Below are positions 1 to 11,348 of a stretch of 64,000 nucleotides of DNA, in pieces. Within the stretch, counting starts at the first letter, position 1; each line of letters opens with the position of its first letter. The notes below the pieces were generated by a model. It was not told where the DNA came from. It did not search any database and worked only from the letters and a program-made list of their open reading frames with translations. A program made the translations under genes and the position numbers. The DNA is from Paramacrobiotus metropolitanus (taxonomy: Eukaryota > Tardigrada > Eutardigrada > Parachela > Macrobiotidae), in assembly GCF_019649055.1 (NCBI RefSeq), contig NW_026570221.1, positions 3,038,001 to 3,102,000 on the forward strand, written 5' to 3'.

Positions 1-960
1 GTGCATGTGTGCAATAGATATCTTTTCATTAAGTTTACCGTTATTTACTGGATGGTTTAAAATAACCCATGTTAATAAATTATGCAAATCTTGCCAAGCA
101 GTGGACGGAATACCTAATGGCGTACTTAGGAAAAGCATCAAATGCTGCCATTCTTTCTACTCGTTAACAATTCACATTGAAACCGTGTCCATGTCTAGAA
201 TATACTGTAACTTTTCCCTCTTTGAAAATGGCGCAACCTCCCTGAAACCAGCTATCGTAAAAGTTGGTGATTGCAAATTGCAACCTGTCCTTCAAGGCGT
301 ATTCCCCGTCGTAAAATATATTGTAGCGCTGCTTGGCTAGAAAAGGGACCATTCATACATCTGTATATAACGTATCCATTGTACATGGAATTCACGTTTT
401 ACTCAGCTTTAATAAGCAACTCGGCGGTACCGTGCTGGATCGTGATTCCTTGCAGGGAAACGTCAGCCCACCTAGCCTTGTATTCCTCGCCTAAATAATC
501 CAGGCAACAGCGTGCAGCGTTGATTTTGTGGAATCCGCAGTATATTGGTGCCTCCCATTTAAGCGCTACACTCCCGATATACCTGGATGGCTGCTGTTTG
601 CTTTACACACCACATTTAACAGCAGCGGAACATTGATCCGATGGTCTACCTGAAAATTTCTGGAGAGAAATCTTTACTGTAATACAAAAGCATCGATTTG
701 CGATTGCATTCAACTGCGAAAACCTTTATTACGAAAGCATCGAAATGCGATAACCCATTGCGTGGCTAGTTTCTGCGCCATGTTTTCACACGGCCCGGAA
801 TTATTAAGAAATATTCTCATTAAGCGGTTGCTCTACGTAGACGGACAATTTGCAAAGAAAAGCAATCGCTGTTTTCAGCAAGGCGAGCGCGATATGAAAT
901 TTCCTAACAGGGAAGATGACGAAAGTAGCCACCGCAACAAATAATCTCCGCTAATAATCC
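1..960. other. Gene-free left edge resembling a family-1 3' flank
   Basis: No convincing exon is visible. The stretch resembles the 3' flanks of family-1 genes downstream in the window: a block around 105-170 (GTGGACGGAATACCTAATGG onward) matches one around 10225-10300, and the block around 270-370 with GCAAATTGCAAC and GCTTGGCTAGAAA matches 10645-10720. This suggests that another family-1 copy ends just off the left edge. Open frames here (up to 111 codons) show no signal peptide, membrane span or paralogue. Confidence 0.5.
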
Positions 961-1475
961 AAAAAATTCAAAAAAGTTTAAATGCATTCCGGTGTGCCAA
1001 AGTCTCGTTATTAACCGATCTTCTCCAAATTTTGCTTGGAAACGCACCTATGCATGAAGTTCGTTTTTACACCGAACCACGATGCTAGCATTATTTTTAA
1101 ATTTTTAAATCAGTTTTAAAATTGTTGAAATTCATTTTAATATGTGAAAAAAAGGTGGTAACTTAGGTCCGGTGTAAAAACGACCTTCACCTTCACGATC
1201 TCCATACGATAAAAACGATCTTCATACTTAGGTGGTTGTATGTGCAAAAAGATCGATCCATAGACCATAATGAGACTTTTGGTACATCTGAATGCATTCA
1301 TAGTTTTCTGCATCTTCTAACGGCCATAACTCCCGAACCGGATTTTGCGCGCACGAACGGTTTTCACGCTTATGTGTACAAATCATCTGTCTAGAATGTC
1401 GTGAAATAAAGCAAAGAACTATTTGGGATTGCGCGAAAGTGAAAGTTTTCGTGCACGCATACGAATTCGGTACCA
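960..1475. mobile_element. Degraded copy of an inverted-repeat element
   Basis: This stretch matches the element at about 16935-17545. Shared blocks include a segment with CGTTTTTACACCG, one with GAGACTTTTGGTAC, one with TAACGGCCATAA...CCGAACCGG, and an end with AAAGTTTTCGTGCA...GGTACCATGTACC. The two halves read as imperfect inverted copies of each other. The left end is shorter than in the 16.9 kb copy, so this one looks truncated. No protein is encoded. Confidence 0.5.
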
Positions 1476-1886
1476 TGTACCGGGCCACTTCATTTATTCT
1501 GTAGTTTGTGCCAAAAGGACCCTTTACTGGTCGTTTCTGAACAAAAAACCTTCTGAAAGCGGATTAACATATATAGCGTTCTGTTTACTTTGCACGCTAC
1601 CGCTTTCGTTTGCCCGTGCAACTGGTTAAACATAGTATTTCCGTCAGGTGACGGTTTGCCCGAATTTATCTTGATTGCTGACTAAAGATTCCGGGAAGCG
1701 GAAGATTCTGGCGAAAATCACATGAATCGAGAGCGTGATCATGATACTAGTGCGTGTACACCACGCCGGCTGCATGAACCCTTTATCCAGTCGTATTGAT
1801 TGATGGTGTACTGAGACGGAGCATGCGCAAACCAATGTACAGCATTACGCTTATTACATGCTGCGGCAGCATCTTGGCTTGTTAAA

Positions 1887-2018
1887 GGCGACGAGCTCCG
1901 CTGGCAGCATATCGATGATATCACTCACAAGCTGCGTCGGAAATAGCACTACTCTAGGACACTCGTTGATTATCCTTGTGGTTTCTTTGCAGGATTGTGC
2001 GCTGCACGCTTGGTAACC
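1887..2018 (+). promoter_or_regulatory. Conserved 5' non-coding exon of family-1 gene 1
   Basis: A block starting GGCGACGAGC, containing CACTACTCTAG and TTGATTATCC, and ending at a splice donor (CTTG|GTAACC, intron from 2013) recurs upstream of all five array genes. The matching acceptor is TTTATAG at 2095, 24 bases before the start codon. An upstream block (about 1590-1750) with CAGGTGACGGTTT, GGAAGCGGAAGATTC and GTGATCATGATAC is shared with genes 4 and 5. No clear TATA box precedes this copy. Confidence 0.55.
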
Positions 2019-2119
2019 TATGACTTATGGAATCCTTATTAACCACTACGTTACGTTCATTTTACAACCTGTATAAAACGCTGCATTATTTATAGGAATA
2101 TTTTTACCGTGTGGAAAAT

Positions 2120-3384
2120 ATGGAGCGATTTGTAGCTCATGGGAAGACTGCTTTCCCACTGGCACTGGGAATCCTGATGTTCGCAGGATTCGTCGCAGCG
2201 GCACCTACGCCATCCAAAGAGCAACTAGCGCTGTTCTGCAATTTAGAATCATCCGCGCCCGCCGCGGAGCAAATGCAGGCGCTGTGGGATTGCATTGCGG
2301 CTATCGGGTGGGTGTATATCTTTCTGGAACATGTTCGTCGCGATAACACACTTCCATGTTTTTAACAATTGCAACTCTAACGCTTGAGATGAAATTACTG
2401 TATCCTTGTCCTACGCCATACTACGCAGCAGTTAATGGTTCGTGCATCAGTGCATTTTTTTCCAGACCGCACTGTTTTTACTGATATTTCTGCGCGAGCA
2501 TAAATTGTTTCTTTTTGTTGCCGTTTTCAATAAAATAATGTCAGTACCCGTTTTCAATAAAATAATGTCATGTACTGAGGATCTTGAAAATCAGTTATTC
2601 AAGTCCTCAGACATCGAAGTTTCCTAACAAGACAAAATTCTCAGAAATAGTCGATTTCAATAAAATTCTTTGGTGTTTTAGCAGACTAACTCAGCAGAAC
2701 AGCAGTAAAGTTTTTAAGCAAGAGACACAACGAGTAGATTCCAGAAATTATGGTGCAGTTTGTGAACACGAAAAACGTCTATGCCGTCTGGATTCAAATA
2801 TGTGATTATTTCGTGTTACTTTGCTACAATCAGTCTGCTGTTCAGACTGCATATGATGCATTATCATCCGTTCATTAGTTGATGTCTTTATTTAACTCCG
2901 CAGTACAAATTTCCACCGGCTGGCAGACGCGATCGGCCACACCGCATCGACAGAAAACAGCACAACGGACAGTACGCTCTCCCTATCCTCGCCAACGGCC
3001 CCATCCACCATCACAACCGAACCCACCGTTCGTTCCACACCACCATCAACACCAGCGCAACGTCCCGCACCGGTTCACCGTCCACACGACGTCACGCCGT
3101 CCCCGGCGCCGACTCAGCGTCAACGCGAAAAGTCCTATCTGCGACGCTTCGTTGAGGGCGTGGGACGCATGGCGGAACAGCATCCGTTCTTCACCATGGT
3201 CACGGCCGTTATCGTCCTCGTGGCGACCACGTTGGGTGGTATGGTCGCTCTGCTGATTCCTCTCTTCAACGCCATGGAAAAGCGCAGTCTACGTGGACGT
3301 ATTGTGCTGATTCTGATGGCAATTCTGGGCGTTCTGTTCGTAGCCTGGGCCCTGGACAACATTTTTCAGGCGCTGTACTACTGA
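2120..3384 (+). CDS. Family-1 membrane protein, gene 1 (unrecognised family)
   Basis: Two coding exons: 2120-2307 and 2904-3384, joined in phase 2 (ATCGG|GTGGGT ... CTCCGCAG|T). The first ATG, 24 bases after the predicted acceptor, is used. Residues 1-28 form a signal peptide ending near GFVAAAPT. A short segment with two cysteines follows (ALFCNL and WDCIAAI). Exon 2 continues an amphipathic helix (TNFHRLADAI), then a Pro/Thr/Ser-rich stalk, a basic stretch (YLRRF), the conserved MAEQHPFF, and two membrane spans separated by NAMEKRSLRGR. The basic loop suggests an intracellular loop and an extracellular N-terminal half. It is the best-preserved member. I recognise no named family; function unknown. 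Coding is supported by frame conservation across the paralogues. Confidence 0.75.
2520..2570. repeat. Short direct repeat in gene 1 intron
   Basis: CGTTTTCAATAAAATAATGT occurs twice, 28 bases apart, inside the intron of family-1 gene 1. It looks like a local slippage or duplication product. The AATAAA in each copy lies within the intron and need not act as a polyadenylation signal. Confidence 0.7.
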
Positions 3385-5264
3385 TGTTCGTGTCGTAACC
3401 TTGTACCAAATACCTTTTGGAATCTATCCCTTGTGTTGTGACTTTCGATAGCCGCTTAACTAGTTCTGTTTCAACGTTTAGTCGACAGAAAATTTTTAGA
3501 AAGAGTTATGAAACAGCTTCAGCTTAACAGTTTGCGTCTGGTGCTGTATCTCCGATTTCTGCGTGCAATAGACCAGTGTCGCTTCTATCACCTCTTATTA
3601 ATTGTGTAGGAAAGTTAACTAATCTGTACTGCAAAAGTGATATGTCGAACGTTGCTCGTTTTCAGCGATTTGAAACCGACGAACGTATAACTACAGTGTT
3701 CGTACACCGTTCGCTAAAATTCACGGTTATTATCGACTAGATTTGCGACCGTGTTGTAAGAAGCCACATAAGCTTGGATATCACTTTAAACCTAAGATCA
3801 AAAGACGGGTAGAAAGAAAGGATAAACCATTTCCGAACACTAAGTCAAAAACCAAAAAGAAGTTTACTTTCCGCTATATAACCGCATCCCCATATATTCT
3901 ATACGGAAGCCAGTACAATGCAAAACTGATACGCCATGTACAATACAGATACATGTAGTGTATGTGATTACAGCCAAGCAACGCTGCTGCCTTTTACGAT
4001 TCGGGATATCCGATTAAGGATACGTTGCAAATTGCAACACCCGTTCATGGCGGTACAAGACTATGCTGAAGAATTTTTTGAGCTATCATATTTATGATGT
4101 GCAGTGATTTTTTTCGGGCATCTACAGATACCATAGTACTGTAATATTTTGGGTGGCAGTTATAAAACTACTGATACTTTTACTCCCCTGCATTTTTACA
4201 TGCTCGAGAAAAACCAAAAGAGAAGAGATCTGTATCGCTTTAGTACAAGCGTCAGAAGGAACGAAGGATCTCAACCTTTTTCAAATTAACATCACCAAAA
4301 TTGAACTTCACTCGTAACACGTTTAGCGTTTCTTCTTAAAAGTAAGAGCTGTGCATTTGTCAGATTCGCACATACGTAGCAGCTTAGCTGCGCACCGTAC
4401 AGTGTACAATAGGATACCAACTCTGAATCGCACGGTCGCTACCCGGAAACGCCGGAAAGTTCATTCCATTCCGTAGCGGTAAGAGCTGCCCGCTATCAGC
4501 AGAACATGTTCTCTGAATGGGCCAAGAAGAAAAGGTAGAAGGTGGTTCCGACAGTATGGAATTGGATGTCTGTATGCCGGCGCAATCGGGTCTTATACCG
4601 AAATAAACCAGCCGATTCAGCCGAAACGAGCCAGCGTCACCTAAACAGTTTAGACTAATCTGTTCCTATGTAGTTTTGCTTTGGTCTTATAGTGCAAGCC
4701 TAAAGAGGTCACTTCCCTAGTGTTATTGAGGTCTTATATGTTTGCAGAAGATTCGTTTAAAGCGGTAGGTCAATGTAAACTACGATACTGGATGCAGATA
4801 CAGACGTTAACGCTGTATCATGTATGTAACAGGAGTGGAAGTTGGAGAACTAATTACACCAATTTGGCACCGAAAGCGAATTATTCGTATTTAGACAATT
4901 TATTACAAAAAATCCTTTGGTCAGTAATTTTGAAAGTCATTATGTATTAGTTGTCAGCGCTGGCCACACTGCCGCTGCAGTTTCCCACAATGGTAGCTTT
5001 TATTTTTCGGGGCAGGTAGTTGACCGATAAAGGAAGTTGAAATACCGTGACAATTAGCAACATCGCGCATCCGGAAAGCCTTGGATGGAAAAAATCATGG
5101 ACAGTACAGACCCGATACATCCACTGTGGCATGCATTACGGTGCCGGCTGCCAGGGCAATAGCCTCCGTATGGATCGGTGGAGGTACTTGACAATGAGCT
5201 GGAGTGTGCTCTTCACATTACGTAGAGTAGCTGCTATAATAAACAGCAGCCTTGGTTTTGTTCA
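3385..5264. other. Intergenic spacer between family-1 genes 1 and 2
   Basis: No exon is supported. Fragments of the repeating family-1 unit can be seen, for example GCAAATTGCAAC near 4027 and GTGCCGGCTGCC near 5142, the latter matching the promoter-proximal block of genes 1, 4 and 5. Open frames in this stretch (60-118 codons) lack homologues in the window and cross the unit boundaries. Confidence 0.5.
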
Positions 5265-5376
5265 AGCTGACGAGCTCCGCTGCTGTGTGATGATATCATT
5301 CGTCGATACTACTCTAGAACCTTCGTTGATTATCTGCGGACTTGCTGCACGATTTCTTGCTGTACGGTTGGTAATT
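5235..5376 (+). promoter_or_regulatory. TATA-like box and 5' non-coding exon of gene 2
   Basis: TATAATAAA at about 5235-5243 lies about 30 bases upstream of the conserved block GCTGACGAGCTCCGC (from about 5265), the spacing expected between a TATA box and a transcription start. The block carries ACTACTCTAGAACC and TTGATTATC and ends at donor GTTG|GTAATT (intron from 5371). The partner acceptor is TTTAACAG at 5519. Confidence 0.55.
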
Positions 5377-5545
5377 CATTTCAGTCCAGTTACTCTGATT
5401 TGACATATTTCATCGGTAATAGTAACACAAACCGACCCAAAAAGAAACACTAGGCAACTAGCTGATTTTACTGTGTGTTAATTTTAAAAACCTTTACACA
5501 ACGCTGCGTTATTTAACAGGAGGTTACTGGCACAGTGATTCCATT

Positions 5546-6463
5546 ATGGAGGAGCTATTTGTTGGTGGCAGGAAGGTTCTCGTCCCGTTGGCATGGGGAA
5601 TCCTGTTGGTCAGCGGATTCACCGCAACCGCATCAAATAATGCAGAACTAGCACTGCTGTGCAGTGTGGATTCATCCGTGCCAATCGCCCAGCAATTGCA
5701 GGAGATGGCGGATTGCATTACGGCCATCGGGTAATTTCGTTATTTCTTCTTTGGTTTTGTGATACGCCCCTTGCTCTTTGAATTGCATATGATCTTGCGC
5801 TTTTAATAAAATCGCATGCTACCAGCAATAAGAAAATGCTGGTTTTTATAAAAGCGTTTGGAAGAATTTATTTTCGTGGACGATGGTACTGGTTGTAACT
5901 GAGGACCGACAGCTTCATATCTGCTGTATTATTACCCGTTGAAAACATTACCCTGACAGTCAAAAAATGCCTTAACTTTTTGATTCTTTGTTAACCTAAT
6001 CAGCACCAACTTCCGGCGGCTGGCGGACGCAATCCACGTCGAACAACGGATGTCGTCCAGCAACGCAGCGGGTAGCGCCAACGCTTCTTCGCCGCCGCCG
6101 ACCCCGCAAACCACTACCACCGTTTCCACACCGGCCACTCCACCACCCAGGCTGATTCACCAGGAATGCGACACCACACCGCCATCCGCACCGCCTCCCC
6201 GTCTACAGCAGATCTCATGGTTGCGATGGATCGTCGAGAACCTGTGCCGGGTAGCCGAACGTCATCTGTTTTTCTCCATGGTGACGGGCTGTGTCATCCT
6301 TGTGACAATCATGGTGTGCTTTGCTGCGCTGGTCATGCCTCGCTTGTTTGACGCAATAGAGCGGCGTAGCCCGCGTGGTCGGGTTCTGTTTAGTTTGGGG
6401 CTGATCTCCGCCATTGTTTTGGTTGCGTGGACCGTTGATAGTCTGTGGCAGGCGCTGTACTGA
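5546..6463 (+). CDS. Family-1 membrane protein, gene 2
   Basis: Coding exons 5546-5730 and 6004-6463, phase 2 (ATCGG|GTAATT ... AATCAG|C). Signal peptide: MEELFVGGRKVLVPLAWGIL, then GFTATA. Both cysteines are present (ALLCSV and ADCITAI). Exon 2 starts with TNFRRLADAI, followed by a stalk very rich in Pro and Thr. Then come a Trp/Arg-rich patch (SWLRWIVENL), AERHLFFSM, a first span, the loop DAIERRSPRGR and a second span ending in WQALY. The intron is only 273 bases, the shortest of the set. The short stalk tract rich in serine, alanine and proline could be O-glycosylated (inference). Function unknown. Confidence 0.75.
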
Positions 6464-7461
6464 TGGGCGGTTAGAATAGTAGGTTTGAATTAAGATTTGC
6501 TGTCAATTACGACATCGACTATTGTGGTCAGTTAGTTTATCGGAGTTAAAATGTGCGAAAAGAATAATTACTGCTGGTTGTAATCCGTATTGTAAATTAG
6601 CATTGTCGACTTGCTGCTGTGTGCGCTTACGTTTAACTTCAATGCATGTGCCATATGTAGAGTAGACATCTTTTCCCTCTGATGATTATTGTTTTTTTTA
6701 AAAATATATTTAATTCGGCAAAATAGTGAGGAATCTATGAGCTACCTGTAACGCACTGCTGGTCAGAATATTAGCGGACTGACGCAGGGCATCAAAATAC
6801 TACCACTCCTTCTAATTTGCTATCACGGAAGTGAGAAATCGCTTTCTTGTACAGCGAAACAGGTTAGGCTGAGTTTCCGTGCCTGGCACAAGCTTGTCGA
6901 GAACCCGAGCTGGCCGGAAACAAACTGCATTCAACTGCTACTGTGCGGCATTAGCACAATAGATTCCTTATGAGTAAATGCACCGATCGATTCGACTTCT
7001 GACTTGTCGAATAATGTACCGATAATAATATTACACTTTGATTTGTTATAAAGGAGACGCCTTTAAAGCGCCATCAGCGGTGTCACCGATGCTGGGCGCT
7101 AACACAGACGCCGATACTGTAACTAACGAGGCGTGGGAATTAACTTGTTCAGACTGACTGTGACATAGGTCACAGGAAGAGAATTTTCCAGAGTAGCCAA
7201 CTTAATATTAGAAGGTGCCTCGGTCACTACATTTGAAAGTCATTAATTTGTCAGTAGCATACTATTATAGGTTCAAGCAGTAGCGGACCATATTTCCGGC
7301 CCGATCAATTGACAATCATAGATATTACAATATTGTCAGAAAGGGAAGGTTATGGCTATTAAAGATGGGCAGTATAAATTCTATACAGTCGTTAAGGTAC
7401 GTTTACGCTGCCGGCTGCTACGATTACTCGCCGCCGTATTGACCTGTGATATACTACGGAT
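6464..7461. other. Intergenic spacer after gene 2
   Basis: No gene is visible. About 6590-6830 matches the 3' flank of gene 3 (about 10050-10300), with shared GTAGACATCTT and a following T-rich run, so it belongs to the duplicated unit. Confidence 0.5.
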
Positions 7462-7623
7462 TACAAGCCTATCCGGTAATTTCTGTCGTAAAGGTACAGA
7501 TAGTACGTATTTAGCGCGACGTTTGCGCTATAGCGATTGCCACTACACTACGTTTGGCGTAACACGCAAATTTGTGTATTTCGCTGTATCGAACCGGCAG
7601 AAATTACCGGACAAGCTTGTACA
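7462..7623 (-). mobile_element. Short inverted-repeat transposable element (MITE), copy 1
   Basis: A 162-bp element with terminal inverted repeats. The right end reads, on the minus strand, TGTACAAGCTTGTCCGG followed by TAATTTCTGCCG; the left end reads TACAAGCCTATCCGGTAATT. A second full copy at 24520-24672 aligns along its whole length in reverse complement, including ATACAGCGAAATA and GTAGTGTAGTGGCA. A partial third copy is at 34115-34250. It has no coding capacity. The short inverted-repeat form fits a non-autonomous DNA transposon; the superfamily is not determined. Confidence 0.7.
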
Positions 7624-7689
7624 TTGCGTTGCTGCTTCGGATTACATTGCGTTGATATATTGCGGATTACATTGCGTTGTTGCGGATTA

Positions 7690-7915
7690 CCGTGACAGAC
7701 CAAGTGGTCGCTGGACATTTCGTCGTGGGACATTTCGCCACATGTTTTTCGTAGTAGCGGCTAATTTGTTTTGGGACAAATTAGCCGCTACGACGGCTAA
7801 TTTGTCCCAAAACAAAGTTTGTGGCAACGAACAGTCGTATGGCTATTTGCCAGAAAAACGAGATGTCCGTAAAACGAAATGTCCGTAAAACCAAATGTCC
7901 CGCGACGACTTGTCG
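7690..7915. mobile_element. Small foldback element with alternative hairpins
   Basis: The two halves are inverted copies centred near 7785. The outer arms carry GGACATTTCGTC / GACGACTTGTCGC-type sequence with repeats of GGACATTT. The core holds GTAGCGGCTAATTTGT (7754-7769) opposite its complement (7776-7791), and a second pair GTTTTGGGACAAATTAGCCG (7768-7787) opposite its complement at 7794-7813. The middle arm can pair with either neighbour, giving two exclusive hairpins. A long open frame across this stretch (7352-7888) is an accident of the repeats. Confidence 0.55.
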
Positions 7916-8222
7916 CGTAGCCCGGATTACATTGCGTTGATCACGATTATCCCTTTCTTTTGCTCCCTACTTATCCCAATTATTCTCTCCTGAGCTTATC
8001 CATTATGAGCTTATCCTAGCAACTTCCTTCCCGTCCATCTTATGTTCCCATTGTCACCATGCCCCTAACTCAGAATGACCTCGCTGAAGTTCAAAAACTG
8101 ATCACTGCCGCAGTTTCCATATCAGTTGATGCACAAGTACCGCAGATCAGTTGATGTACAAGTACTGCATTCAAATGGGCGTATTACATTACGTATGGAA
8201 CGTATGCGCCTTGGTTTTATTA

Positions 8223-8340
8223 GCGGCGACGAGCCGCGCTGCATGTGATGTGATATCATTCGCAAGCCGAACTGGAACTACTCTAGTACCTTCGCTGATT
8301 ATCCGCAGACTGGCTGCGTAATTTCTTGCCGTACGTGAGA
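8223..8340 (+). promoter_or_regulatory. Conserved 5' non-coding exon of gene 3
   Basis: The block starts GCGGCGACGAGC and carries GATATCATTCGC, GGAACTACTCTAG and GATTATCCGCAG. The donor is likely GTAC|GTGAGA (intron from 8335), unlike the GTAA donors of the other copies. An acceptor lies at TTTAACAG (8423) or TTTTTCCAG (8439). Confidence 0.5.
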
Positions 8341-8450
8341 GAACTGTAATTTAGCCATGTTATCTGATTCTGTGCTGATTTCATAATGTAAATACTTTTA
8401 CAAGACACTGCGCTGTTTAACAGAAATTCATTTTTCCAGCGGAGTACGTA

Positions 8451-9945
8451 ATGAAGGAGTTATTTCATGCTCGTTGGAAGGCTTTCTTACCGTTGGTAAT
8501 GTGGATGATGCTGGTCGCCGGAGTCGCCGGAGTCGCCGCAACCCCTCCACCATCTTACGAAAAGCTAGCACTACTTTGCAGACTGAATTTGTCCGTGCCC
8601 GTCGCTGAGCAAATGCTGGCGCTGGCGGATGGCATTACGGCCGCCAGGTAACCTTATTATTAACTTTTTCCATCCGGAAATTACCGTTTCTCACTTTTAG
8701 CTTGATGCAAAGCCATATTTTCTGGAAGCTTTATACAAACTATAAAGCCAGCTCTCTGAATTGCATAAATTACCGCGTTCGTAATTTAAGCTGGCATCCC
8801 ACATACTACAAACCATGCAACAATTTTCAAAAACGTTTCGAGAAAGATCTGTTCTTGTAAATGTTCGATACTGAATTATCTCATAATTTTCTCATTAAAT
8901 TTTAGCGAATACGTTTTTATAAGCAAATGAGCTTTATAGGTACTTAGGTGTAACAGTTTCGTAAGTCGTAATAATACCACGTTTTCGGATATTGAATGAC
9001 GTCACTGTAAGCTCAAGAATTGCGAAACATAAACGGCAGTGCGAGTATTGTCATAGAAATAATAATTGAACCCTTTTGGCTGATAATTTAGCTGATATTG
9101 TTAAACTTCATCGAGGCTCAGTCGGCTACGTTTCGCTATTGCCGTACCGTCCGCTTACGCCAGAACTGAGAATTTTTAAAACAAATGTAGTGAAAGATTA
9201 GCGACTGCTGATAATTGATAATGAACGATAATAATGAACGATAATGAACGAGTTTTGCATTCGCAAAACTCGTTCAGGATTGCTTTTGCGTCTGCGAACC
9301 AGTAATGAGTTGCTACGTGGTAGTCTCAGTTTTATTCCTGGAGCGTTGAACGGCATGATTCAGAACGAATAAATGTTAATTTTTGTGCTTACGGAACATT
9401 TAAGCATGTACCAAAACTTCATTTCTTATCAATTCTATCTTATCAGCGCCAACATCCGACGGCTGGCGGACACGATCAACGCCGTCATACAGACGCCGTT
9501 CAACAGTGCAATGGGTATCACGAACGCTTCATCTACGCCACTGACCCCGCCCTCCACCACCCCTGCAGTTCAAACACCGGTAACCCCGCCACCCGAACTT
9601 TTTCTCGGCGATCGCGATGCCACTCCGCCCGCCGCGCCGCATCTGCGTTCCCGGAAAACCTCCTGGCTCCGGTGTATCGTCGAGAACCTCGAACGGGTGG
9701 TCAAACGTCATCCGTTTTTCGCCGTGGTGACGGGCTGTGCCATCCTTTTGACGATCACGACGTGTTTTGGTGTACTGATGCTACCTCACCTTTTCGACGC
9801 TCTGGAGGAGCGTTGTCTGCGTGGCCGGGTTCTGCTAATCTTCGAGCTGATATTCGCCATTGCGTTGGGCGCGTGGACCGTTGATAATTTGTCGAAGTGG
9901 TTATGCGCAGGAGTTTTGTACTGCGGCGCTGTACTGATTGGTTGA
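8451..9945 (+). CDS. Family-1 membrane protein, gene 3 (diverged)
   Basis: Coding exons 8451-8647 and 9447-9945, phase 2 (GCCAG|GTAACC ... TTATCAG|C). Signal peptide ends near GVAATPPP. The first cysteine is kept (ALLCRL) but the second is glycine (LADGITAA), so any bond within this pair is lost. Exon 2: ANIRRLADTI, a Pro/Thr stalk with a long TPLTPPSTTP-type tract, VVKRHPFF, first span, loop DALEERCLRGR, second span. The end differs from all others: an insertion of about 30 bases after TVDNL shifts the ancestral CAGGCGCTGTACTGA ending out of frame and gives a longer tail ending AVLIG. It is still open throughout, so it may be functional. AATAAA lies at 10180. Confidence 0.65.
9246..9275. repeat. 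Hairpin in gene 3 intron
   Basis: GAACGAGTTTTGC and its exact complement flank a 4-base loop, inside the gene 3 intron. It is preceded by three tandem units of GATAATGAAC-type sequence (about 9220-9250) that run into the first arm. Confidence 0.75.
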
Positions 9946-11111
9946 TTAATGATTTGATTGATTTTAGCATCAGCGTAGTGTGTTCAGCCCAATGTTAGAA
10001 TGAGTAGAAATATACGAAAGAGATTTTGGTGATTGTAATTTGTACAGCAAATTTGCAGAGGCGTTGTCGATTTACCCATTGTGCGTTCAGGTTTACCTTC
10101 ACATATTTACACTGTACCTGTGACTTGAGAGTACAGTAGACATCTTCCCTTCTGTTAACCATCTTTAACTGTAAGCTTAAATAAATCTGGATGCAAAATT
10201 ATACGACGCTTCGTCGCTTGCTAAACGTTGGACGGAGTACTTACTAGCGCATTTACGAAACACTTCAAATACGTACTTTCGTTCTTTCTAACTTGTTAAA
10301 CAGAAACGCTGAGAGGCAGACAAAATGAAATTCGCAGTGAAACACTTCCTGCCTTGTATATACTGTCATGCGTTCGACCTGTCAGTGAAAAAACGGCTGA
10401 TTCACCGTAAACATAGCGGATAAAACGACCTGCGGGCAAATTTGGCTTTCATCAACAGACAAAACGGTGATTATTTCAGGCCCCCGGGAAGTTCGGGTAC
10501 CGGGAAATCGTGGGAAGCAGACATAGCTGCTACAAAATAGCACCGTAGGTAGATATGCAGCGCCGAAGGACATCTTCTAACCATACGACGTTCTCACGTG
10601 AGATGGCACAAAAGCGCTAAAATCAGCTACCGTAGAAGAAGGTATGTGCAAATTGCAACGTATTGTTAATCGCATAGGTCGAACACTGTAACGTTGCTTG
10701 GCTAGAAACGGGAAAGTACCGTACATCTATCTGTCTTATCGCACTGTCGCTTCGGTTTGCTTGGACAACTGGCTATGCAGAACATTTCAATCAGGTGACG
10801 GTTTCGCGAGATTCACCGTGGCAGCTGACTGAAATTTTCGGAAGCGGAAGATTCTGGGTGGAAACCGCATGCAGCAGGAACGTGATCATGATACGAGAGC
10901 CTGTACTGTCTGTACACAGTGCCGGCTGCAGAGGCGTTAACTTTTCAGCCCGTCGTATGGATTGGGTGATGCGTACATACTGAGCCGCAGTATATTTATA
11001 CAGAAGGAGTCTACTATCTATGTGTATGTACAACCTTATGTATACAAATATCACATACTCGTAGTATACCGTAGTAGCGACTTTGCCGTAGTAGCGACTT
11101 GGTTAGTAGAA

Positions 11112-11241
11112 GGCGACGAGCTGAGATGCCTGCAAATTATTGATGTAATTCGCATCCTGCATAGGAAATGGCGCTACTCTAGAACCCTTCTTGGATATCC
11201 GTGGAGTTTTTGCACAAATTCTTGAGGTACGGTTAGTAACT
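11112..11241 (+). promoter_or_regulatory. Conserved 5' non-coding exon of gene 4
   Basis: The block GGCGACGAGCTGAGATGCC ... GCTACTCTAGAACCC ... TTGGATATCCGTGG ends at donor GGTTA|GTAACT (intron from 11236). The acceptor is CTTACAG at 11324. The upstream stretch 10738-10895 shares CAGGTGACGGTTT, TTTTCGGAAGCGGAAGATTC and GGAACGTGATCATGATAC with gene 5 and, less well, gene 1. Confidence 0.55.
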
Positions 11242-11348
11242 ATTATTGGCACTAGTATTCTGACTAAACGCTGCGTTAATGATTTATTTTAAAAAACCCG
11301 AACAAAACGCTGTGTATCTTACAGGTACTGGTTAATCGTGCGGAATTT

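Noticed and set aside
7352-7888. 178-codon open frame on +
   Set aside because: It runs through a MITE and a foldback element, has no coherent protein features, and ends within repeat sequence.
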